The notes below the pieces were generated by a model. The model was not told the origin of the DNA, made no database searches, and saw only the letters and a program-made list of their open reading frames with translations. Made by a program: the position numbers and the translations under genes. A stretch of DNA of 64,000 nt from positions 1 through 64,000 of the forward strand of contig SHNE01000025.1 in the NCBI GenBank assembly GCA_004295015.1. Direction: 5' to 3'. The DNA is from Bacteroidota bacterium. Its GTDB lineage: Bacteria; Bacteroidota; Bacteroidia; AKYH767-A; 2013-40CM-41-45. Below are positions 32,554 through 42,100 of the stretch, one piece after another (within the stretch, counting starts at the first letter, position 1; each line of letters opens with the position of its first letter).

Positions 32554-35475
32554 TCAATGCAAGCGTAACAATTTAGCTGCAGATCGGAATTTAGCATCCG
32601 AGGACGTGACCAATATAAAATAAATTCCTTCAGGCCATTCTTCCACATTAATTGACTCCAGATTTGAGCTTGAACTCAATGACCTAATGAGCTGTCCTTG
32701 TGAATTTACTATTCGAATACTGGCCTTGTCTCCAAATGATTTGCCCATCAAAATACTGAAGCTTTGCGAAGCAGGATTCGGATACAGGAGCAATTGATTG
32801 TACTGGTCGTTCAACACAGGAAACACTGCAACCGGCAATAAATCGGTGAGTGTATTGAAGGTAGTATTCGTTAATACCGGCAGATTAGTATCAAAATATA
32901 TACCTGCAGTATTCTCAACTGTCGTACCCACAGAAATATTTTGCTTTGCCCTGATTCTATACTTCACAAAACCGTGACTGGCAGGCTCATCAACGATACT
33001 ATCCGGGAGCATAATATTATTGAAACTGAATTCAACAACGTTTCCTTTTAAGTGAGTTTCTAGTGGATGACTATTTGCCAAAATGCTGAACGAAGACATG
33101 TCCATTGATCCGCTTATGGTATCAACGATTAATACATTATAGGCTGTGTCATTTCCGGTATTCTGGAATCGGATTAAATACTCAAGATATTCATTTATCA
33201 AAACGAACCCGTCTGTACCAACTCCAGGCGGGTCAACGGATTTATCATTTGGATCAAATGAACAACGAACCACTACCCATGAGCTTGTTTGATCATCAGC
33301 GACAACAGATCCATTTTCAATTGCAGTTGCTCCTGCATAATTACTGATTGTATCGCCGGGCAATCCAGGCATGGTGACAAGAACAAGTATTTGTCGGGAC
33401 TCATAAACTTGCAAGCTTGAATAATTCCAATACATAGTATCGTTACTGATATAATCATATGCAGGCGTAGAACTGCCATACTGAAGTCGAGGGTCATGCA
33501 CAAAATATACTTGACCATCGGTAGGAACTGTGCTTCGATTTGAATAGGCTAAGGTGTAAAATACACTAGTACCACAGCGCGGATTTCCTGCAGCAATCGT
33601 CATTGACATATCATACTCTTCAACAATTGGCTGCAATCCAAAATCAAGCAAGGAGTTGTCCGTCGTATCAACATGCAGACTATACTGGGTAGGTGATGTA
33701 GTAACAAACCAATTTGTATCATTATCCATTGTCACGGTATACTGTCCTGAATCAACACTAAAGTAGTAGTATCCGTTAGCGTTTGTAATGGAAATAATAC
33801 TATCCGGCAGGAGCATGACTCTTCTTCCATTGAGCGGCATGTCTCCAGCATTAAATGTTCCGCTTGAGTCCACATCAAATGTGACAGTTCCATCGAGAAG
33901 CACTCCTTTAATTTCAAATCCAGGATGCAATGTCCATCGGTCACCTGCATTTGTCTCAGTTGTAACATCATAAAATCCTGCAGGCATACTTAGTGGGACA
34001 GAGAAAGTCACTTCAACCTGATTAGAATCCAATACATTTATATCAGGAGGGAGAATGCTGAAATTATAATTACCCGGCATCTGCCCTTCAAAATCAACTT
34101 TTCGAATACCACCCGGGAATGTTCCGCTCATAAAAAATGTATGACTTCCCGTGATTAATGCAGTTAAACTTTGTCCACGATAAGCAGAAGCCGGATTTAT
34201 TGAGAGAAGCTCCCTTGGTTGTCCACCTGAAATTTGAACAGCTAGTGGCAAGGTATAACATCCTGTAGCAGAGTTTACTCTTAATTCATAAAAATCATTG
34301 TCAGCATAAACAGGTAAAGAGAATTCCATAGTTGCAGAGTCAACTGAAACGGAAAGAATATTCATGGCTGAAACACTAAAACCAGAGCTACTGACGATCT
34401 CAGCGCTAACAGGTCCTGCATTGATAATGTTATCCAAATTTACACCGGTTACGGTAGCGCTTAATAATGAATTAGCAAGTCCAGTCGAAGGAAAAAATGA
34501 CGATATATCTTTATCCAACCCGGCGGTAATTTCCACCGAAGAAGGAAGTAAATACGAAGTATTCATTCTTGTACTAAGGAAGACATCATAAAAACCATTT
34601 CGAGCTGTAGCAGGGATTTGAAAATCGGCTGCAGCCGATGTATCTGAATAAACGGTTATGTTAGTCCCAGTAATAATATTGCAATTTTGATCTCTTAATT
34701 CGATTATGTTTAATCCAGTCGGACTGCCGCTCATAAAATAAGTGTTCTCAGCTGAAATAGATGCCGTCAAAGTAGTCCCTGCAGTTATCTGGTTTGGAGA
34801 AACTGCAACCAATCGTTTAGGTGCTGTAGTATGAACTGTGACGGCCCCGGGCAAATCATAGCATGCGAAGCCTGCAGTTGTAAGTTTTACATCATACAAT
34901 CCGGAGTCGATGTAAGCAGGGACATAAGCAGTTACCAATAAATTATTAGGATCTATCACAGAAATCGCAATTGAATTAAAAGTGAAATTGCCCTTTCTGA
35001 AGGAAACATTAAAGCTACTATTGTACAATGAGCCAAGATTCTGGCCGTTTAACGTGAAATTCACAGTCTCGCTTTCATTCACATTAGATGGCAAAATTGA
35101 ACTCACAGTCATGGTTGAACCTCCAGTAATGGAGAAAGCAGAATTTAAAAACAGTGATCCTCCGGAAATACGCACAATCTCCAGGTCATAGATACCATTG
35201 AGTACACTGGGAGGAATGCTAAATAGACAAGATACAGAATCATTACCAAGTGTAAGAACATTAACTCCCGTCAAAACAGTACACTGATCCTTCTTTAACC
35301 TAACTTGACCTACTCCTTGAGAGCAACCAACCTGGAAAAAAGTATTTTGTCCGGTTATTACAGCTGAAATTATATTACCGGCAAGGCCTTGATTTGGAGT
35401 TATAGATGTAAGAGTCTGTGATTGGACAGCGTTAATACTAAAAAAGAAAAAAGTAAAGAGAACGAACTTTTTCAT
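32554..35475 (-). CDS. T9SS type A cargo with five beta repeats and a FDPNDK domain
   Basis: An exported protein of 973 residues. Signal peptide ends AVQSQ. Residues about 20-525 hold five IPT/TIG-like repeats of about 100 residues; units 1, 3 and 5 share 'TFFxxG' or 'TYFMSG' near the middle of the N-terminal half, while 2 and 4 share 'NLGSLYN/NLDNIIN' and 'CYDLP/CYTLP'. A prealbumin-like unit (about 528-600, 'GTVTFDVDSSGTFNAGDMPL') precedes the conserved Bacteroidota domain starting 'FDPNDKSVDPPG' (about 730-880). The type A sorting domain ('LLYPNPASQSFSI') ends the protein. Role probably adhesive or structural. The sugar dehydrogenase gene follows on the same strand after about 107 bp. Confidence 0.85.
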   Translation of the reverse strand: MKKFVLFTFFFFSINAVQSQTLTSITPNQGLAGNIISAVITGQNTFFQVGCSQGVGQVRLKKDQCTVLTGVNVLTLGNDSVSCLFSIPPSVLNGIYDLEIVRISGGSLFLNSAFSITGGSTMTVSSILPSNVNESETVNFTLNGQNLGSLYNSSFNVSFRKGNFTFNSIAISVIDPNNLLVTAYVPAYIDSGLYDVKLTTAGFACYDLPGAVTVHTTAPKRLVAVSPNQITAGTTLTASISAENTYFMSGSPTGLNIIELRDQNCNIITGTNITVYSDTSAAADFQIPATARNGFYDVFLSTRMNTSYLLPSSVEITAGLDKDISSFFPSTGLANSLLSATVTGVNLDNIINAGPVSAEIVSSSGFSVSAMNILSVSVDSATMEFSLPVYADNDFYELRVNSATGCYTLPLAVQISGGQPRELLSINPASAYRGQSLTALITGSHTFFMSGTFPGGIRKVDFEGQMPGNYNFSILPPDINVLDSNQVEVTFSVPLSMPAGFYDVTTETNAGDRWTLHPGFEIKGVLLDGTVTFDVDSSGTFNAGDMPLNGRRVMLLPDSIISITNANGYYYFSVDSGQYTVTMDNDTNWFVTTSPTQYSLHVDTTDNSLLDFGLQPIVEEYDMSMTIAAGNPRCGTSVFYTLAYSNRSTVPTDGQVYFVHDPRLQYGSSTPAYDYISNDTMYWNYSSLQVYESRQILVLVTMPGLPGDTISNYAGATAIENGSVVADDQTSSWVVVRCSFDPNDKSVDPPGVGTDGFVLINEYLEYLIRFQNTGNDTAYNVLIVDTISGSMDMSSFSILANSHPLETHLKGNVVEFSFNNIMLPDSIVDEPASHGFVKYRIRAKQNISVGTTVENTAGIYFDTNLPVLTNTTFNTLTDLLPVAVFPVLNDQYNQLLLYPNPASQSFSILMGKSFGDKASIRIVNSQGQLIRSLSSSSNLESINVEEWPEGIYFILVTSSDAKFRSAAKLLRLH

Positions 35476-35534
35476 AATGATGAAATTTTAATTACCTAAA
35501 TGTAATATATATTTTTTTATTCCCAAATAAGTAT

Positions 35535-35548
35535 TTCCTTGCAAGGAA
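35535..35548. promoter_or_regulatory. 14-bp perfect palindrome at the ligase start codon
   Basis: TTCCTTGCAAGGAA ends on the A of the ATG at 35548 and includes an AAGGA that resembles a Shine-Dalgarno core, which is unusual in Bacteroidota. The palindrome may be an operator or may hide the start in an RNA hairpin. The whole divergent gap (35476-35547) is only 72 bp. Confidence 0.45.
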
Positions 35549-37551
35549 TGAAAGCAGAAAACGTCAAAATTAATTCATTTGAAGAGAAAAGATCGTGGAT
35601 TTTTGCGGGCTTTATTTTTCTGCTTTTTCCATTCATCTTTAATCCCTTTTTACAAGACCAAGATTTCCTTCCTAAAAATATAGCCCTGTGTATATCTATA
35701 ATTATTGTTGGCCTCAGTCTTATTTTTGATAAGAATCCAATAGCTCTTAGTAAAAATGCTAAATACTTCTTTTTACTTTTTGTAGTTTTTATAATTAGTA
35801 CAATTTTGTCAAGTCATAAAATTGTAAATATTGATGAAGGGTACTCGGCTTTCTTCATGAATATATTACCCTTTCTCTTATTGTTTACCATGTTAAAATC
35901 AAAAGGACTAATTGATTTAAATAAATGGGCCATTCTTTCGTGTTATTCCATCTTCATTCTCTTTACAATTGTCCTTGGGCAAATAATATTTGGCTACATA
36001 ACGGAAGATGACTTTATCATTAACTTTTCCATCAGGGCAACATTAAGCAATAAGAATTTCATTTCTGAAGCTTTAATTCTTTATCTGCCATTCAATTTTT
36101 ACGGAATTGTTTTCGGAGACCATAAAAGAAAAAAAGTCGCCCTCATAGCATTAGTTCTGAACATAAGCCTAATCCTTATACTTCAAACTTCCAGTGCCTT
36201 GCTTGCACTTTTCATTCCATTGCTTCTGTTCTTTCCCATCTATCAAAAACTCTATTCTACGAGTTCTGTTCTTCCAAAAATTAAACTGAAATATATTCTC
36301 CCTGCAATTACATTAGGCATTGTTTTGTTCTTTATCACCGGTTCAAAAACACGGGTTGCAGGTAAAATTCAAATCGCACAAAACTACATCTCGACAGATT
36401 TCACAAAAATCATTGCCGAAGATGACTCATCCAATATGAACAGTGTGTACGAGCGATTTCTTCTATGGAATAATTCGTATAAACTATTTTTAGAAAACCC
36501 TATCACCGGAATGGGCTTGTCGAATTGGAGAATACTTTATTCGAAATACGGTATTGGAGGAGCGTATTACCTGAACTCCGGAGTGATGCATTTCGAGCAT
36601 CCACACAATGAACTTTTACTCCTCCTTTCAGAAAGCGGTATTATTTCCCTGTTGGCATTTCTTTCAATGTTTGGGTATATTATTTTAATAGCATGGAAAA
36701 AAAGAAAAACAGAAACAGGAAAGATAAATATCATATTTATCACAAGCATACTAGGATTTCTGATTATGGCACTATTTGGCTATCCTTATCACAGACCCCT
36801 TTCCATCACTCTGCTAATATTAATTTTCGCCTCGGTACTAAGTACGGGCGAGTCAAAAGGATCCAAGTGGCCTGTATATTTTGCTCTCTTACTTAGTATT
36901 GTTTTTCTCCGTTTTTTACTGATTAAATATTCAAATACAGAACATATGGCAAATGCCTTGCTGTTACAATCAAAGGGAAGATTTGAGCCGATGTTGAAAG
37001 AACTAAGACAAATTGATATTAAACACTACTCAATTGACGGAACAGGTACACCTATAAACTGGTACATCGGATTTGCTAATTTTTATTCTGGAGGAGATAG
37101 CGCCCTTCATTATTTTATGGAAGCAGAAAAACAAAACCCTTATCACGTTCAAATTCTTAGTGACATTGGAGCATCCTACGAAAACCTAGGAAATCATCAC
37201 AAAGCTCTCGAATATCTTAACCGTGCAATTGCTATCACTCCTCGTTTCAGAGAAGCCAGATTAAATTGCTCAATTGCCTATTTTAATATGGGAGAGCTAG
37301 AAAAGGCTCTTGAAAATATTAATGTAATTTCTATCAATCCGAGCAGTGAAAATGAATGTGTAATTCTTCAAACCATTTTCAGCAAATATGTTATTCAAGA
37401 GTCCAATTTCAAGCAGAATTCAGTTTATTTACAATGCCTGAACAGATTAACACAAAATAACGCCGAACTGCTCAAGCTGAATATCGAATGTTCCAAAAAC
37501 AACCTTAATTTTATTGCTCTTTTAAATTCACATTGCGGAAATTTAAATTAA
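35548..37551 (+). CDS. O-antigen ligase-like polysaccharide protein with TPR tail
   Basis: A multipass inner-membrane protein of 667 residues from the ATG at 35548. It has about ten to twelve hydrophobic helices, the Wzy_C/O-antigen ligase segment (about 300-365) with 'ERFLLWNNSYKLFLENPITG' and the periplasmic 'FEHPHNELLLLLSESG', whose His is conserved in the family. After the last helices come TPR units (about 530-610): 'VQILSDIGASYENLGNHHKA' and 'REARLNCSIAYFNMGELEKA'. Such proteins join or polymerise polysaccharide or glycans at the periplasmic face, and some act on proteins. The Wzz-like gene begins 4 bp after the stop, so the pair is an operon. No glycosyltransferases are adjacent. Confidence 0.9.
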   Translation: MKAENVKINSFEEKRSWIFAGFIFLLFPFIFNPFLQDQDFLPKNIALCISIIIVGLSLIFDKNPIALSKNAKYFFLLFVVFIISTILSSHKIVNIDEGYSAFFMNILPFLLLFTMLKSKGLIDLNKWAILSCYSIFILFTIVLGQIIFGYITEDDFIINFSIRATLSNKNFISEALILYLPFNFYGIVFGDHKRKKVALIALVLNISLILILQTSSALLALFIPLLLFFPIYQKLYSTSSVLPKIKLKYILPAITLGIVLFFITGSKTRVAGKIQIAQNYISTDFTKIIAEDDSSNMNSVYERFLLWNNSYKLFLENPITGMGLSNWRILYSKYGIGGAYYLNSGVMHFEHPHNELLLLLSESGIISLLAFLSMFGYIILIAWKKRKTETGKINIIFITSILGFLIMALFGYPYHRPLSITLLILIFASVLSTGESKGSKWPVYFALLLSIVFLRFLLIKYSNTEHMANALLLQSKGRFEPMLKELRQIDIKHYSIDGTGTPINWYIGFANFYSGGDSALHYFMEAEKQNPYHVQILSDIGASYENLGNHHKALEYLNRAIAITPRFREARLNCSIAYFNMGELEKALENINVISINPSSENECVILQTIFSKYVIQESNFKQNSVYLQCLNRLTQNNAELLKLNIECSKNNLNFIALLNSHCGNLN

Positions 37552-37554
37552 TTT

Positions 37555-38538
37555 ATGCACTATCAAAAGTCAACTGAAATTAAATCTCTTTATTTTAAAA
37601 AACAGTCGGACTCGATCCGTTCTCTGTACATATATATTAGGAAGCATTTTTTTGCCTACCTTATCGCAGTTTCAATATGTGCCTCACTCTGTATTTTGAT
37701 CTATCAAGACTTTCAATATTATGAAGGCAGTATTGAGCTAATTGTAAATCCTGCCCAGACAACTAAACTGTCAGAAGAAAGTAAGCTGCCTGTTCAGTCT
37801 GCCCTTCAACAGTCTTCTTCCTTAAAACGCATCGCACAACTGGTTTATTCAGAAGAAATGTTCCTAAAGCTGAATGAACAATTTGACCTGGAGAAAATTT
37901 ACGATATAGATAAATCTGAAAGTTCAGTCAATCTTCTTTACGATAATATTAAAAGCAAAACTTCTATCTCTATTAATCAATTTGATGTCATTACCATTAC
38001 TGTGAAAGACGATTTTAGTGCTCAGCGGTCCGCAGAGATGGCCAATTTCATTGCTGCTGAAGCCTTAAAAATGAACTTAAATTGGTATAGCAAGCAATTA
38101 ATTCAAAAACTGAAAATGGACAGTCTGATAAACGGACAATTGAGATCAATTATTTCTGAAGAAGAGCTGTTTTTTGAAAATTCACTCAAGGAAATCAATT
38201 CAATAATTTCCAAAAGCAGGGAGAATAACACTTATAAACTGGAACAAGCCTACCTCAATCTGAATCGAACGCTTTCAACTTTTGACGAACATTTAAGTAA
38301 ATACCTGGAAACTTCCATATCGAACAAGTTCATACTGACAACACTAAACGATCAATATTTTATCGAAATGATCGTATTACGGCAAGCTCTACCCGGCCTG
38401 AAAGTCAACAATCTCCATCCCATAATTTTAATTCCCTTAATTATTCTGCTTTCATTTCTCTTTTCTCTCATCATGTTTTATTTTATTCAACAAAGCGGAA
38501 AGTATATTATAGCTTTAAAAATGGACTGGAAAAATTAG
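37555..38538 (+). CDS. Wzz-like chain-length regulator / polysaccharide co-polymerase
   Basis: A protein of 327 residues with one membrane helix near each end (about 32-50, and about 290-312 'IPLIILLSFLFSLIMFYF'). Between them is a periplasmic domain rich in helices and coiled-coil-like runs ('NINSIISK'-type heptads). This is the topology of Wzz/chain-length determinants, with 'YYEGSIELIVNPAQ' after helix 1 as in the family. No C-terminal tyrosine kinase is fused. It is translated directly after the ligase-like gene and probably works with it in controlling polymer length or transfer. Confidence 0.82.
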   Translation: MHYQKSTEIKSLYFKKQSDSIRSLYIYIRKHFFAYLIAVSICASLCILIYQDFQYYEGSIELIVNPAQTTKLSEESKLPVQSALQQSSSLKRIAQLVYSEEMFLKLNEQFDLEKIYDIDKSESSVNLLYDNIKSKTSISINQFDVITITVKDDFSAQRSAEMANFIAAEALKMNLNWYSKQLIQKLKMDSLINGQLRSIISEEELFFENSLKEINSIISKSRENNTYKLEQAYLNLNRTLSTFDEHLSKYLETSISNKFILTTLNDQYFIEMIVLRQALPGLKVNNLHPIILIPLIILLSFLFSLIMFYFIQQSGKYIIALKMDWKN

Positions 38539-39145
38539 ACTTGAAAAAATAAGTTGCAATTTTCCCATAGATTAAACAAGCACTAAAACAGAATTAGCAT
38601 ACAGCTATTTTCAAAACGAAATCAGAATAAACTGAATTTTGTAATTATGAATTTTGCTGGGACATGGAATTTACCTTTCACGATTCATACTCAAACTCTG
38701 CCTTTAATTTAGCACAGGAAACATATTTTATTTTACTTATGGTCTCAATAGTCCTAAAAACTAGTTGCCGGTTTCTTTTTGATTCAATGACTCGATCAAC
38801 AGCACTTTCTTTTTACAAACCTACTCTGAAGTCTTCATTTTTCGCGCAATGATATCGTCATTGTAAAAATCCACTTTCGGCCTTTTAGAGATAGAGAAAT
38901 AGATTTCCATTAAACACACTTTTGTAATACAATCAGCGCTTTTGAGAAGAAATTTGTAGCCTGAAATGTGACAATTTCAACTAAACATTTCTTAGCAACT
39001 CATTTTCAACTAAATACAGACACAGTGCTTTTAACTGAATTTATATTCCCATGTAAGAATCCGGTACAAGCAGTTCTAACAAAGCAAGCAGAAACTTGTA
39101 ACAAGGACGATAATAAAATCCTACTTACGGGAAAAAACAAACTAT
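38539..39145. other. 607-bp intergenic region before the large cargo gene
   Basis: No convincing gene. A 62-codon frame at 38664 and an 89-codon frame at 38968 have no recognisable features and the latter overlaps the next gene. CAATGA and TCATTG (38847-38863) form a 6-bp inverted repeat around TATCG. A/T-rich sequence with TTTG and AAATTTG near 38921-38956 may contain the promoter of the cargo gene, with non-ideal spacing. Confidence 0.4.
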
Positions 39146-42100
39146 ATGAAGATTCTTACAAAAATGACAAAACCTGTGCTCTTGCTGACCTTGTTCATCT
39201 GTGGATTTCTATCTACCACACATGCAGGCTGGGTTAATGTGGGTACGCAAAATTTTACACCGGCCATGGCCGGAAGTCCGATAATCGTATTGGACAAAAC
39301 ATCAGGAACACCCTATGTCGCATTTTCTGATGGTAATAACGGAGATCGTTTATCAGTGATGACCTTCGATGGAAGCTCATGGAACACATTGGGATCTGCA
39401 GGAATTTCTGTTGGAGGTTCTTTCCAACATACTTTTGCTATAGACAAAACCGGTGTTCTTTATGTAGCTTATATTGATATCGGATTCACAAATGCTATCA
39501 GCGTTAAAAAATTTGATGGAAACGATTGGGTATCACTAGATGGACAAAATACATGTACCGGTAGCGGATGTTATAATCTTTCTTTTACAACTGATACAAG
39601 TGGAACTCCCTATTTAGCATATAATTCATACAACTCCCTTTTCTCTGCGAACACTTTAAATGTTCAGAAATTTAATGGAAGCAACTGGGTTCCGGTCGGT
39701 AGCCCTGATATTTCGACAAGCGATGCTGATTTTCCCTGTATAAAATTCAGTCCTAATAATATTCCTTATGTAGGATATAGAGATAAGTCAGCGGCTTATA
39801 AAGGAACAGTCAGAATGTTTGACGGAAGTGATTGGGTCGCAGTCGGATCAATTGGATTCACCCCTGAACAGGCAGATTGGACTTCTATTGCAATTGATAA
39901 CAGCGGGGCTGTATACTTTAGTTATAGTGACTATAGCCAGTATGGTACTGCAAGTGTCATGAAGTATGATGGAACAAGCTGGAATTTTGTTGGCGCACAA
40001 GGATTTTCAGCAGGAAGTACTGCCTTTAACAAAATTAGTTTTGACAATAATAACACTCCCTATGTAGTGTACTCTGACGGGGATGTGGGTTATGGAACCT
40101 CCGCAATGAAATTCAATGGGAATGCATGGGTCAGTTTTGGTTGTCCTGACATTATTGGAAGTCAGGCTTCGAATCCAACCCTAGCATTTGATGCTACAAA
40201 TACAGCATACATCGCAATTAGAGATGACGACAACAATAACAGAGCCAGGGTGGTAAAACTGGAAACGAACAATGTCGTTATTCAGAACCAGCCGTCCGAC
40301 CTGAGCTCGTGTGGATGGATGTGGCTTGCAGAATTCTCTGTTGATGCCAGCAATGTGAGTTCATACCAATGGCAAGAAGATGATGGAAACGGATTTGTTA
40401 ATATTCAAAATTCCTGGCCATTTTATGGAGCAAATGAGGAAGTACTCCAGGTTTATTATCCAACAAATTATAACAAGTCAGGCTATAAATATCGTTGCTT
40501 AATCACCGGTGATGACTGTGGGCAAACCGACACTTCAACCTTTGCAACATTTACAGCCCGTGCTATGTTTACGCAAAATCCGGAGGATGTAACACTTTGT
40601 GGTAATGACAGTCTTGTTGAATATTATGTAGAGAATGCTGATTCTGTTCTCAGCTATCAATGGAAATTGTATGATGAAGACCAGGATGAGTATTTAAACA
40701 TTTCGGATAACGCCGTCTATTCAGGAACAAATTCAAACACATTCAGCATTTCTAATGTAAATGCTTCAATGAACGAATCATACTTCGCTTGTGAGGTCAC
40801 AACTGCTACCGGGTGTGTTGTAAATACATATGCCGGTTTGTATGTTGATGAGAACCCTCAAATTACTGCCCGATCATCGAGTAGCACTATCTGCCTTGGA
40901 AATGAAGTGAGGCTCTGGGGAGAAGACGGTTATAACTTCCAATGGGATCATGGTGTGGAAGATGATGAATTATTCACGCCTGACAGCACGGCAATTTATA
41001 CTGTTACAGGTTATGATTGGTATGGTTGTCCGGCAACTACTACTATTGAAGTACTTGCTGCGGCAAATACATTACCTGTTCCTGCAATTGTTTCGAGTGG
41101 TCCGGTATCATTCTGTCCGGGTGATTCGGTAACACTTACAGCTACCAATACCTCCGGTTCATTCCAGTGGTCAAGCGGCGACAGCACATCTGCCATTACC
41201 GTAAACGCCATCGGTGAATATACCGTGATGAATTATGACAGTTACGGTTGTACTAAAACTTCGGCTGCTATAAATATATATACCCCAATCTTACCGGAAA
41301 TCCATTTGAGTCAGACTCTTGATTGTAACGGAAGCGCTGTAGAAATCTCTGCCATCAGAAATTACGATATTCCAAAGGATATGAACTCCATTTCAAGCTG
41401 CGATGACGGCTTTTATATCGATGGATTCTCATTTGCAGGTATTAACAATCAAAACTCCGGTTGTTCCCAAAACAGCAATATGAATTATGCATTTTACCCA
41501 TCGATGATGGCTGCAGTTAATCCGGGAAATAAATATGCCTTCACCTTCACTCCTCCATCAACTATATCTTCTGATGTCACACATGCCATCTGGCTTGACT
41601 TAAATCAAGATGGAGACTTCAGCGATGAACAGGAGATGGTTTATACATCATACAACTCAAGTGAAGACTGGTCTATGAATACATTCACCGACTCTCTTGA
41701 AATTCCATCCACTGCTTATGCCGGTATCACACGAATGAGAATTCGCACATCAGCACAAAGTAGTTTTTATCCATATAAAGACGGATCCAATCGCTTTGAT
41801 CAAGGAGAAACAGAAGATTACATGATTCAAATTGGAAATGCAGCTCCATTCATCTATTCCTGGACTTCCATCCCGGCCGGATTCACATCAAATGTGGCTG
41901 CACCCGGAATCAGTCCGTCCTTAGATACAACATATGTTTTAGAAGTTACTGACACAGTTTGGTCATGTACAAAGATTACCTCCTTCACTCTTGATTCAAC
42001 GATGATAATTACACCCGGATCATATGGAAAAAACCAGTGGAATGTTTTTGCATATGATGGCCCGGACACAGATGTGTTTGAGGGATACTATGTTGAAACC

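Noticed and set aside
38664-39237. Two short plus-strand frames (62 and 89 codons) before the large cargo gene
   Set aside because: Compositionally unlike neighbouring proteins, no recognisable motif, and the second overlaps the signal peptide of the 39146 gene in another frame.
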